Source: Haliotis asinina
Lineage: Eukaryota; Mollusca; Gastropoda; Lepetellida; Haliotidae
DNA: 64,000 nt
Direction of reading: 5' to 3'
Assembly (NCBI RefSeq): GCF_037392515.1
Contig: NC_090280.1
Coordinates: forward strand, 57,902,004 to 57,966,003
Below the pieces are notes generated by a model. It saw only the letters and a list, made by a program, of their open reading frames with translations, searched no databases and was not told the DNA's origin. A program made the translations under genes and the position numbers. Shown in pieces: positions 1 to 10,000 of this stretch (its first letter is position 1; every line of letters starts with the position of its first letter).

Positions 1-47
1 TTCATAAAGTTTGGACTACCAATTGTCCGACATCCATTTTTGTGGAA

Positions 48-185
48 GTCGCTGTGGCTAAGCTTGTTAGGAGGCTGATTTTGTTTGTTGGTTATGAGGG
101 TGTGAGTTCGAATCCAGCATGGGACTCAACTCAACAAAAGAACTAGAATCTGTACGTTACTAAGAAAGTGTTATCCCAAATACGA
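48..185 (+). repeat. SINE-like repeat, family 3
   Basis: The sequence has a tRNA-type B-box (GTTCGAATCC) followed by GGGACTCAAC and an AT-rich tail containing ATCCCAAAT. The same order of blocks recurs at 22375-22500, which identifies it as a dispersed repeat rather than a tRNA gene; no convincing cloverleaf is visible. Confidence 0.5.
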
Positions 186-751
186 CATATCTTAAATCTG
201 ACTTTAGGTCATTACCTTGGTGGAACCAATCACAGTCCTTGATTTCCATCTCACATACATGTCAAATACCCATTTCCTCACTCACGTGTTTCTCAACAAG
301 AGTTGTGTAAGAAACACCCACTCAGAGTTTTTCCATGACCGAGTTAATCCCTGGCGTTCACGATGTGTCATGTATTTAGCCTCCTGTCAAGTGTTTGTCT
401 CCCCTAGGGTCGAGAGATGTTGCTCATCACGTCTAAGCCCGCGGCCGGGCGACCTCGACGAGTTATAGAGTGTCAAGACTCCTTCATGAACGACACCGAC
501 TTCGTCCCGTCGTCGTCAATTGTGGTAAGTGATGGGATAATCACCTCCTCAGACAGGATGAGGCTTTAGACTCGGTTCTGTTATCCGACCTGTCCTGCTT
601 AATGTAACATGGGTTACTGGATGGGTATTTGTACTTATATTGACCATGAAAAGCTGCTCTATCTAAGTACCACCTCTCTACGTACAAAACGACCTATTAC
701 CTATCTGCCTACACCGACAGATCTGTTTGATGCATGCTTGCTTTACGAAAA

Positions 752-860
752 GGGCGGTTGGGTAGCCTAATACCCAAAGGGTTCGCTAGGCGAGCTGAAG
801 ACCCGGGTTCGTTTCCCTACATGGGTACAATGTGTGAAGCCCATTTCTGTTCAAAATATT
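752..860 (+). repeat. SINE family 1 head, truncated
   Basis: It has the family-1 head (GGGTAGCCTAA, then CCCGGGTTCG and ACAATGTGTGAAGCCCATTTC) but lacks the 3' tail, running instead into a GTGCGC repeat. Confidence 0.6.
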
Positions 861-875
861 TACGTTGTTTGAGTA

Positions 876-922
876 TGTGTGTGTGCGTGCGCGTGCGCGT
901 GCGCGTGCGCGTGCGCGGGCGT
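876..922. repeat. (GTGCGC)n alternating tract
   Basis: Strict alternation of G/C/T purine-pyrimidine steps (TGTGTGTGCGTGCGCGTGCG). Such tracts are the classical Z-DNA-forming type. Confidence 0.7.
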
Positions 923-1236
923 GTGTTTATAACCTGCTGACCGCACCCCCAGCACATTACTCTTCTCAAGGGGCTCCTGTCACGAAGCAACCTTTTCTAA
1001 CGTTAACCTGAACAACGTTAACATTGCACTAAGGTTACCTCAGCGAGTTACGATCAACTTGATATGCTTCATGAAAAGAAGCAGAGACTTACATGTGCAA
1101 AGACATTGCGGACGAACTTGTAAATATACACATTGTAAGTTCTGTTCATTAGTACCCATGAATGACAACATATATGTATGGATATTTCGGGGCGATTGAT
1201 GTCTGGTTAATACTCATATTTATGTTCTCATTCAAG

Positions 1237-1360
1237 GACGAGTCGCTGGTGAAGAACCCGGATGTGACGATTGAGCGCCCTTTTGAGCGGACCTACAAAC
1301 CAATAATGCTTGTGTACAAGTCATGTGACCTGATACCAAAGGAACTTTACAAGCAAGAAG
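1237..1360 (+). CDS. Gene A exon (end of BRICHOS domain)
   Basis: Phase 0 start, phase 1 end at donor GTGATA. It encodes 41 residues aligning with gene B exon 4; the shared pattern is a Cys-Asp, two residues, Pro-Lys-Glu and an aromatic. Confidence 0.65.
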
Positions 1361-3486
1361 GTGATATAGACGCCAAAAATGACAAAATCTTTGAAATACC
1401 ACAACCTAAAACTGACCCAGTATGCCATTGACGTCTTAAAATGACATTGACAGGCAACAATCAGTCAATCCATGTTACATCGTTATGCTAGGTTCACACT
1501 GAAGTACGATCCGTTACAAACACCACAACTGACCATTCGTAACTGATCGTGGAACTTCTCTGAACTTTGAGGTCTGGATACGTCTCCATGCGAGCCAGTA
1601 TGTTCTGATACGTTTTGTTGCACTTCATTGGTCTCCCGTTCAGATACGATACATACGTTGTGACGCGATTGCCCCAATCGAGTCCAAGACTGAGTTGCGT
1701 TCTTAAACGATCATCACGATTGGAATCCCCGATTTAGGACGATCTGGTACGTGCAGGTACGTTCCGATACGTTCATTTTGAACTGATCCGCCATGTTGCG
1801 ATAGGATGCGATTTTGCGATGTCTTTCACGATCACGATCTCGGTGAACACGATTTGAACTATGAATGGTCTCCGACGGGTACAGATACAGCCCGACTGAC
1901 CATGAACTTGTTTCTTGAACTTCTACAGAGTTCACACTACAACTCAACCATTGTGGTGTTTGTCTTGTCCACGATTGATTCTGATCTCCACGATTTGGTC
2001 GTACGACTGGTCGGGATATGTTGCGCTTTGTTACGTTGCAATACGATTTGACGTGATGATCACGATTTACAATTAATAATGTTAATGGTAGAATGGTAGA
2101 ACATTTTGAACCGTCCAAAATGTATCTACGATCAACACGATTGCCACGACTGACCATTCTGACGACAATACTGAAATACTGAAATGACAGAGTGCGTATC
2201 TAAGTGACTGAAGTGACTGATCTTTTCTTCAGACTCTACCTCGCCTACACTTGATGCCCGCCTGAGAGAGAGGCGGGACGCCAGTAGCTATGGCAACTGG
2301 GGTGGACGATGGAAGGGCAGCCTCTTCAGCCCGTGTTGCTGGGGATGCAGTCAGTATGAAAGATGCACGTGAGTACTTTTTTAACTTGAGCACTGCCAAA
2401 AGCATGACATAATCGGACTTCGAGGGACTGGATTATATACGAAGGTTCTTGGTGCCAGCTGTTCCCATGACAACCGTGTGGTATGCATAAGCACGCATGT
2501 GAACAACGGTTTTCGGCTTTCAGATTACGACATCATGTACATAGTAATTTACATAAAGCATGTTGCACAATGAGCATCACGTTTAAGCCTGTCAACAGAC
2601 ATAAATGCTACCCATCCAATAAATTTGTCAACGGACTCTTAAGTGAACATGATCCACCCAGTGAATCTATCAACAGACCTAAACGTCCCAAAACATACCA
2701 TACTGGACAAAATAGGTTAGGGATATTGGTATTTTATGACTGATATTTTATCAGTGTGTCAAGTAATAAAAAGGCCATTATTCAAAATTTCAAACTGTGC
2801 ATATATCCCTAACTATTTTTGTCCAGTATATATTGATAGGGGCAGTGGGGTAGTCAGGTGGATAAAATTGTCGCTAGTCGTTCGATTCACGGAGATACAA
2901 TCCGCGAAACCCATTTCTGGTGTCCACCGCCTTAATATTGGTGGAATGGTGCTAAAAGTGGCGCAAACCAAAATTCACTAAAGCGGCGTAAAACAATACT
3001 CACTAACTGACGTGTACATAACTAACCATTATTATTATCATTATTTCTTGTAGCGCCCTGAACTGCACCCCACCAATGGACGAGCTTGACCGGGCTTGCA
3101 TGGACTACACGTTCTGCACACAGTGCTGGCACGACACCCCCACCCGTGACCTCCCCCACTGTGACTGCATCAGAGACCTCATCACCGACCTCACCGGCAT
3201 GCGATGTCCACCTAGCAAGTACAGAGACTGTCTCTTGTACCGCAGTGACCTGAAGGGTATCATGACTGGGCATCGGTGTTGGGGTAGACTGGTTACGAAG
3301 ATGTACGAGGCCTACCACTGCGGCTACAAGCAGGTCGGCTGTAAGAGAGGCCAGTGTGAAATCAAGCCCGAGTACTGTGTCAGAGGAAAGACTATGGTGC
3401 GAAACAATTTTAAGTGTGAGAATTTTATGACCTGCGAAGAGTCAACAAGGAAGCTTGGGGGAGCTCAGAATTTCCGTTGGTTTTAA
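1237..3486 (+). CDS. Gene A: BRICHOS/chondromodulin-like proprotein, 3' part
   Basis: Three exons join in phase (1237-1360, 2233-2368, 3054-3486) to give 230 residues and a TAA stop; the 5' exons lie left of the window. The first exon ends with a BRICHOS-type terminal motif (KSCDLIPKELY). The second carries a furin-type site RERR-D at 2265-2276 and a CC-x2-C-x5-C motif. The last is a cysteine-rich module of about 140 residues. BRICHOS proteins are usually type II membrane proproteins whose C-terminal peptide is released by furin, so a secreted cysteine-rich product is inferred. Exon order, intron phases (0-1, 1-2, 2-end) and the spacing of CLLYRS, HRCW and CGYKQVG match gene B downstream, so the two are tandem paralogs. 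The acceptor of the first exon (ends TTCAAG) is weak. No canonical AATAAA follows closely. The ligand or tissue role is unknown. Confidence 0.72.
2233..2368 (+). CDS. Gene A exon (furin site and CC motif)
   Basis: Acceptor TTCTTCAG, donor GTGAGT, phases 1 to 2. It encodes a Thr/Pro/Ser stretch, RERR-D, a Gly/Trp-rich stretch, then PCCWGCSQYERC. Confidence 0.7.
2838..3007 (+). repeat. SINE family 1 copy, full but diverged
   Basis: Head GCAGTGGGGTAGTC, block CCCATTTCTGGTGTCC and tail GGCGTAAAACAATACTCACT are all present. It lies in the gene A intron just before the last exon. Confidence 0.65.
3054..3486 (+). CDS. Gene A last exon (C-terminal cysteine-rich module)
   Basis: Acceptor TTTCTTGTAG, phase 2, open to a TAA at 3484-3486. 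About 17 cysteines in 143 residues indicate an extracellular disulfide-rich domain. The first half ends at GMRC and the second starts at RDCLLYRS; gene B has its long insertion exactly between these two points. Confidence 0.75.
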
Positions 3487-3562
3487 AAAAATATATTTCA
3501 TTTCGACCGAGTTTTGTGTTTTGTTTAAATAGTACCACTTTTGCCCTTAAACGTTTAAAATG

Positions 3563-3726
3563 ATTGAGTGAGTATGGTTTTACGCCGCATTTAGCAATAT
3601 TCCACCAATATCATGACCGGGGAACATCTGAAATGGGATTCACACGTTTTACCCGTGTGGGGAAACGAACACGGATCTTCGATGTGACGAGTGAACGCTT
3701 TAACCTCTAGGCTACTCCAACGCCGG
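3563..3726 (-). repeat. SINE family 1 copy, reverse
   Basis: Read on the minus strand, it runs from a tRNA-like head to GCGGCGTAAAACCATACTCACT. It lies about 75 bp beyond the gene A stop codon. Confidence 0.7.
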
Positions 3727-3919
3727 AAAATGCTTCAAACATTACCATATCACCTCACAGTGATTACATTCGGAGACCTGCTCCTCAGAGATTTGTCCTT
3801 ACAAAGCGAGCTGGGAAATCGTGGCTAACACGAATGTTGCTCAAATATTACATCTCGCGCACTTTTGTAAAACTATTTCACGTGACGAACAGTCATGACA
3901 GGTGTTTTTTAACACTACA

Positions 3920-4069
3920 TTGAGTAAGTTACGTTTAACACTGCTTTTAGCAATTTTCCAACACGGTGGGGGACACCAGTGTCACACATCGTCCCCCACA
4001 TGTGGAGGCGAACCAGGGTTTTCAGCGTGACGACCGAACGCCTTAACCGCTAGGCTACCCCACCGCCCC
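3920..4069 (-). repeat. SINE family 1 copy, reverse
   Basis: The minus-strand head GGGGTAGCCTAGCGGTTAAG and B-box region are clear; the tail is diverged. Confidence 0.65.
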
Positions 4070-4159
4070 TCCGTATGAAGCTCACCGTACCGTAAATGGA
4101 TTATTGGTTAAAGGAGGGAGGGGGTTAAATCCAACTCATGCTCTCATCCATCCATACCG

Positions 4160-4276
4160 TTAGTAGCAATATTCTGACAATACCACGAGGAAAAATGGCC
4201 GTCACACATTCTACCCATGTGTGAATCTAACCTGCACCACTGGTGCTTTAACCACTGTGCGACCCCACTACTCCAC
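4160..4276 (-). repeat. SINE family 1 copy, reverse, degenerate
   Basis: It keeps the minus-strand head (GGGTCGCACAGTGGTTAAAG) and the TGTGTGA block but has lost much of the tail. Confidence 0.5.
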
Positions 4277-4498
4277 ACAAGGATATTAAGTTTGCGAGTT
4301 TGTAGGGGTGAGGTATCAGCACTGCGGTGTACTCTAGCTGCATATTCTTCATAAACTGACGTACAAGAGAAAGTAAACACCTTGTGGTTTGGCATTGCCA
4401 ACGTGGAATAAGCTACCGGTGTCAGCTTCTGCTCCCTAAAATGGAATGTCAGCGCCAACAATGTTGCTGTTCTCAAATGAAGGTCATCTCGTGAAGAG

Positions 4499-4606
4499 GT
4501 TGTGGTGTAGTCCAGTCGTTTAAACTTTCGCTCGTCACGCCGAAGGTCCGGGTTCTGTTCGCCTCATGGACACAATGTGTGAAGCCAATTTCTGTCTCCG
4601 TTACAT
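4499..4606 (+). repeat. SINE family 1 head
   Basis: Head GTTGTGGTGTAGTCCAGTCG, then CGGGTTCTGTTCG and ACAATGTGTGAAGCC; it is truncated before the tail. Confidence 0.55.
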
Positions 4607-6120
4607 TCGTAACCACATTCGTGACCTACGAGAAGACGCCATGCTAGAACGACACGATTACATTTATTTACGAATGTACTTTGCTATAAAGATCCGGAAC
4701 TACTTTTTCTCGAGGGCACTCCCGGAGCAGCAAGGTGTTTACGGAAACTACCCTGAGACGGATACCCAGAACGTTACGATTGGTTCCGTTATGAACAATC
4801 AGTCACACGATCTTGCCAGAGGAGAATACTTTATGGTTGAAAGATCAGGACGAACAAAACAGTAGATGGTTTCTTTGCAGTCGTGATATCCTTTGTGTGA
4901 TCATCTGTTGTCACAACACTCCACTTGTACTAATCTGCAAGAAGCCAACTCTCCTTCCCTACGCCCCCAAATTGTGTACATCGATACTCATGCTGTTGAT
5001 CATTGGATTGTCTGGTCAGAGTCGATAATTACACACCACCGCCATGTAGAAGGGATATTGCTGACTTCGGAGCTAAAGAAACATAACATAAACAATTTCT
5101 GGATATTTCGAGGAGGCTGGCGACAACCGCTTTGTGTGTCTATTCTTTAGGCGTGCAATAAAAAGCGTCCTTGACAGGAGTATGGAGGGTTCGTGTTCGT
5201 ATGTACCTGCGCCGATCGCCTGGGGACACGTGTGAGTGAGTATGGTTTTACGCCGCTTTTAGCGATCTCTCATCAGTAGCACAGCGGTCAATGAAAGATA
5301 TGTGCAAAAAATGCCTAGAAACCAATGTGCGTGCGATTTCAAATATTTCGATCGAGCAATCTTTCAGGAATATTTGTTTTCATTTTACCTACGTCTTATT
5401 TGCCCTCCAAGATACTAATTCTGTTCAATCATATTGCCTAATCTCTGGAATATATAACAAATGGGTGTGGTTAGTGATATTGGAATTATTATTATTATAA
5501 TGCATGATTAGCTGGAACACAATGGCAAAATGGCCGCTGGATGGTCACGAGTAGCTGTTAAATTTGTCCCGAGTAAGTTGGTCCGAATGCGTCGTTTGGT
5601 CACCTTGATCATATAGGGTTGTAATAATACATTGCAAATACATCTAATATACCTTTGACACATCTTTTTAAAAATAACAGGGGGGTTTGGGTGCTTATAA
5701 TATAAACAAATTCATATTTTCGTGCCCACTACATTATCTGAGGAGCGGTGTCTACCTTTGAATCGGTAAGCCCGTATCACAAAATGTACATTCGTACATT
5801 CCCCATAAAGCGGAAATGGATGAAAAAACCGGCAATGGTCATAATGTTGTCACTTTTGTTATGTTTTGTTTGCTTGTTTGTTTGTTGTTTAAGGACGCTC
5901 TGAGAAACATTCAGGCTGTATGAAAGCTTGATGTGTTTTTACATAATCGACTGTGGACCAGACAATCCTGTCAGTGATATCATGTGCATCGATTTAAGCA
6001 AATGGGAAACGATGTCGTGCACCATAACCTCTAGACATCGACACTCGGGTTCGATACCCCTTATGGACACAACGTTTGAAGCCTATTCTCAGTGAGAGCA
6101 TGCAATATGTAAATACATAT
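4607..6120. other. Intergenic stretch between genes A and B
   Basis: I see no supported gene. It holds SINE fragments only: a tail at about 5232-5275, a family-2 scrap at 4985-5045 and a family-1 head scrap at 6010-6092. Confidence 0.45.
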
Positions 6121-6125
6121 ATAAC

Positions 6126-6130
6126 ATGCA

Positions 6131-6187
<57 letters not shown>

Positions 6188-6344
6188 GCACACACGCACA
6201 CACGCACACACACATACATACACACACAGACACACACACATACATACACACACAGACACACACACACAGACATACATACATACATACATACATACATACA
6301 TACATACATACATACATACATACATACATACATACATACATACA

Positions 6345-6375
<31 letters not shown>

Positions 6376-6392
6376 CATACATACATACACAC
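6126..6392. repeat. Compound (CA)n / (CATA)n microsatellite
   Basis: A dinucleotide tract of about 50 bp passes through interrupted ACACG/ACAGA units into a long CATA tetranucleotide run. All ORFs over it are artefacts of the repeat. Confidence 0.95.
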
Positions 6393-6854
6393 ATACGCTG
6401 AGTTATAGCCAGAGAATGGTTACAAATTATTGTAAAGTAACACCATAACACATTGCAAGTTAAAGGTTAGAGGACAGAATCAACACGTCAAATTCACATA
6501 CACGTGTTCTACTTGCCTGAACGCAAAGTCTTTACAGGTAACGTGGGGACAAGTGGCGTCAAGACTACTCCTTTACTCCTATGCATTCCTCTTACGTCAC
6601 ATCATTGTTTACAACCTTATTTATTGACGAACAGTGATTGATAGTAAATCCTCATGTTCATATTTTCCATGCACAGTGACATGTACAGCTGCAGCATTGC
6701 ATCATCCAGTTGTCAGTACCTTGAAACCAATGATCTACGGGCCATTGTTGTGTGTCGCCAGTAACGCCCTTGGCGGAAGGACGCGAGAATGCACGGCGTT
6801 ACGTCATAGAGGCTAGACGTGATTTGCTGTGTTACGTAATAGTAATGTAACGCT

Positions 6855-6906
6855 GGCTTAAGTATATAAGAGCTGTGATGGTCAGTTATGGTCACACTTC
6901 GGCACA
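6855..6906 (+). promoter_or_regulatory. Candidate core promoter of gene B
   Basis: TATATAAG at 6863-6870 is followed about 30 bp later by an initiator-like TCACACTT and then the ATG at 6907. If used, the 5' UTR would be only about 15 nt; an upstream start could not be excluded. Confidence 0.4.
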
Positions 6907-7047
6907 ATGGTCTCAGAAGCAAAGAAGCCCAGTGTCCGTGAGTTTGGACATTCAGGTCATCTGATAATCCTGACATCGTTGGTGATCACGGCGACTCTTC
7001 TGGCAGGATCTGTTCTGGTGTATCTTCAACATTTTAGGAGAGTCCAG
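6907..7047 (+). CDS. Gene B exon 1 (cytosolic tail and membrane anchor)
   Basis: It encodes 47 residues ending RRVQ before donor GTGAGC, phase 0. The hydrophobic run from LIILTSLV to VLVYL is the only membrane segment of the protein. Confidence 0.75.
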
Positions 7048-10000
7048 GTGAGCTTTTGATTTTTACTCGTACATATTCCGAATACTATCCGCACCGGATG
7101 GTGCTGGTGAAGTTAAATTGGAAAATTAACGACTTTGTTTTATCGATTTTCGCCAACAGTTAGTTTAATTATCTGCAACATGTACTATATGTGAGTAATA
7201 TGCAGGTCAATATAAACAGTTGAGTTGAGCTTGGTTTTACGTCACAAAGGTATTATTCCAGCCAAACACTGACGAGATCAAGTCTGTATTCGTAAACATT
7301 AAGTCAAAATGAGTTCTACATTTAAAACATATATGCAGTTGGCTTGGATGCAAAAACAGCACAACTGACTAAGAAGAAAGACCACTGAGTATTTTTAGAA
7401 CTCAAACGCAACTACAGGTTTTGTTTGATGGAATACACCATAAACGTGGATCAATATAAATTTTCAAAATTTACAGACAGGACGTTTTTGCAAAAATTGT
7501 GGCGATGCGCTGTGCAGAAAAGTAAGGTTGCCAGAAAAACCTCGTCGTAGGTTCGAATCCTAGATTAGTCCTGATTTGTTTGTTTGTGGTTTAACGCCGC
7601 GCGCAGCAACATTCCAGCCATCTGTAAATAATCGAGTCAGGACCAGACATTCCAGTGATCAACAGCATGAGCGTCATCCTACACAACTGCGACACGATGA
7701 CATCCACGTCAGCGAGCCTTTTACAACAAGCATGTTTACAAGCCATACCAGCACTATTCGTCAGGTTGTAAACTCACTCACTCACTCACACTCTCACTGC
7801 TTGTTCCTCTTTTACGACAGCTACCACACCAAGTAGTGTTCACCCATGACGTCAGAGAACCTGACCGCTACCTCGAGGGCAAGATGACCTTCACCGACAC
7901 CGACCGCGGTAAGACAAAGGAAATCACGCAAAATATCTTTGTGGACGAGACAAAACGAGAACAGGTACTCTACATTCCCGGCGACAGGATGGAAGTTTAT
8001 GTTCTTCAAAAGTTTGCAGAGGTAAGACACAAATGCAGGAAAGAAAAAAGCCCCCGGCGTTTCTATCATTCATATGTATGAACCTAGAGTTTGAAACATG
8101 CAAACATTCGTGTGTTCACCAAAAGCATGTTCTAAGACTACCATGTCGACAAGGTGACGCCGTACCTTCTTATTCCAAACTGCACAGAAAGATCCTGTTT
8201 GATGGTGAACCTTATTCGAATTGTTTACAGTGCCTACCTTCTGACAGTTTTGAAAGAACAAGCAATATTTAAACGAACGATAAACGATATATTTATAGTG
8301 ATATGAATGAGTAAAATGCATTTATTCATTCTCTTTTAATACCTGGATGTTCGCTTTGTGATCTTGGTTTTCATTATCGTATAAATTCTTCATTTTCTGT
8401 TCTCAGAAGTTTGCAAATGTTTGTTCTCCAGCTTTCTCCAACTGAGTTTCTGTTTCTCCAATTTTATTTTTCCAGGGAGAGCAGATGGCGGTTGTGTTCT
8501 CAACCAACTCAACAACTGAAGGCAGCATCGTCATGTGCACTGATGCTCCTCTAGAAGGCGAATACATTCCTAACGCTCATCTGATGGTAATTGCTTCAGC
8601 AAGAAAATACATATCTCGGTCCAATACGTTCAGCTCAAATACGAGCAGAATAGTTTTGTGTACTTCCATCTCATAATGGTTGTGGTTAAAGCGTTCGTTC
8701 GCCACACCCAAGGCCCCTATTCGATTTCCTACGTGGGTATGATGTGCAAAGCCCTTTTCTGGTGTAAAACTAAGCTAAGGAGGGCGTAAAACTATACTCA
8801 CTCCGTTATATCGCTATTCTCAGTGCCTACATTGGGATAATTTATGAGACAAGACTTCGGAAAAAGCCGTGTTTGTGACGGTGTTCTAGGCGAGTGGATA
8901 AAGCGTTTGCACGTCACGAGAAAGACTCGGGTTCGATTCCCTCGTGGGTGCAATATATGAAGCCCATTTCTGGTGCCTTGCGCCGTAATTCTAAATTCAA
9001 CTCACTCACTCACGCACAAAGACGTTGATTGTTGAACTGTCATCGAAAAGTCACATGTTCAGTCATCGTGACCCGTCTAAAACACCTCGTACCAATGAGG
9101 GGCGAAAGAAGATATACAGAAGTTGTTTTTCGTGTAACAAAAAATTAAAGGGACTTGATTTGATTGTTTAATCATTCAGTCCTTAAAGAGTAGTACTGAC
9201 TGTGTGATTTTGAGTAAATGTATGTTTGTTCATAGAAAGCTGAATGAAAGGATATATCTGCAGCAACATCAGCCATGCCATGTTGTGCATGTATATTTAG
9301 AAACGTATTTAGAAAGGAAAAAAAAACCTCCATCGTCAAATGTATCTGACCTATCTACAGTCAGTTGTGCATTTTTTAAATTCTTGATATTTTGAAACCC
9401 ATTTTACTTTAAAAAATAGAACGAACTAAATAATCATTTATGGGTTATTTCTTTATATAATAGATAAAATCGCCGGCTGAAAAAAAGGTTTTAACTAAAA
9501 GTCAAACATGATGAAGTAATGAGGTGTATGGCTTTATTTGCTCACCACTTTTTAAAGGTTCGAAACCACTACCTGGAATTGAGGTGAAAAGGGTTCCTGA
9601 ATTATATTATATTTATCAGTTCAATACTTTTTTTCAGAATGCCAAGGACAAAGACTTTGAGGGAACCATGAAAATGGCAGAAAACTTCCATCCTGCTAAA
9701 AAGACGCTTGAATTCCAGTACCGTCGCTGTGATGAAATCCCGAAGGAAATGTTCAGCACTGACGGTACGTACGTTTCTCGGTCCGTCCTCACTGTTCCAG
9801 AGATCAATCGGGCGTTCCTATTCCTAGATAATGATCCGATGTACCGATCCGATGATAGCATATTTTGTCAATGATATTCGTAAGTCCTTCGGTATTCTTC
9901 GGCAGAGAACATCGTATTTAGTTCATGTACCATTATCAACATTACAAACCGTCATACACCCTCCACGAGGTTGGTGGGGTGCCCAGAGGTTAAAGACTTG

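Larger units (their letters stand above)
186..1236. other. Intronic sequence of gene A without coding signal
   Basis: No exon resembling the BRICHOS exons upstream of gene B exon 4 is visible here. The stretch holds a SINE head at about 752-860 and an alternating purine-pyrimidine tract at about 876-922. It is probably intron of the gene whose last three exons follow. Confidence 0.5.

Noticed and set aside
5994..6451. ORFs of Thr-His or Tyr-Val-Cys-Met repeats
   Set aside because: Direct translation of CA and CATA microsatellites on both strands; the same applies to 38006-38367.
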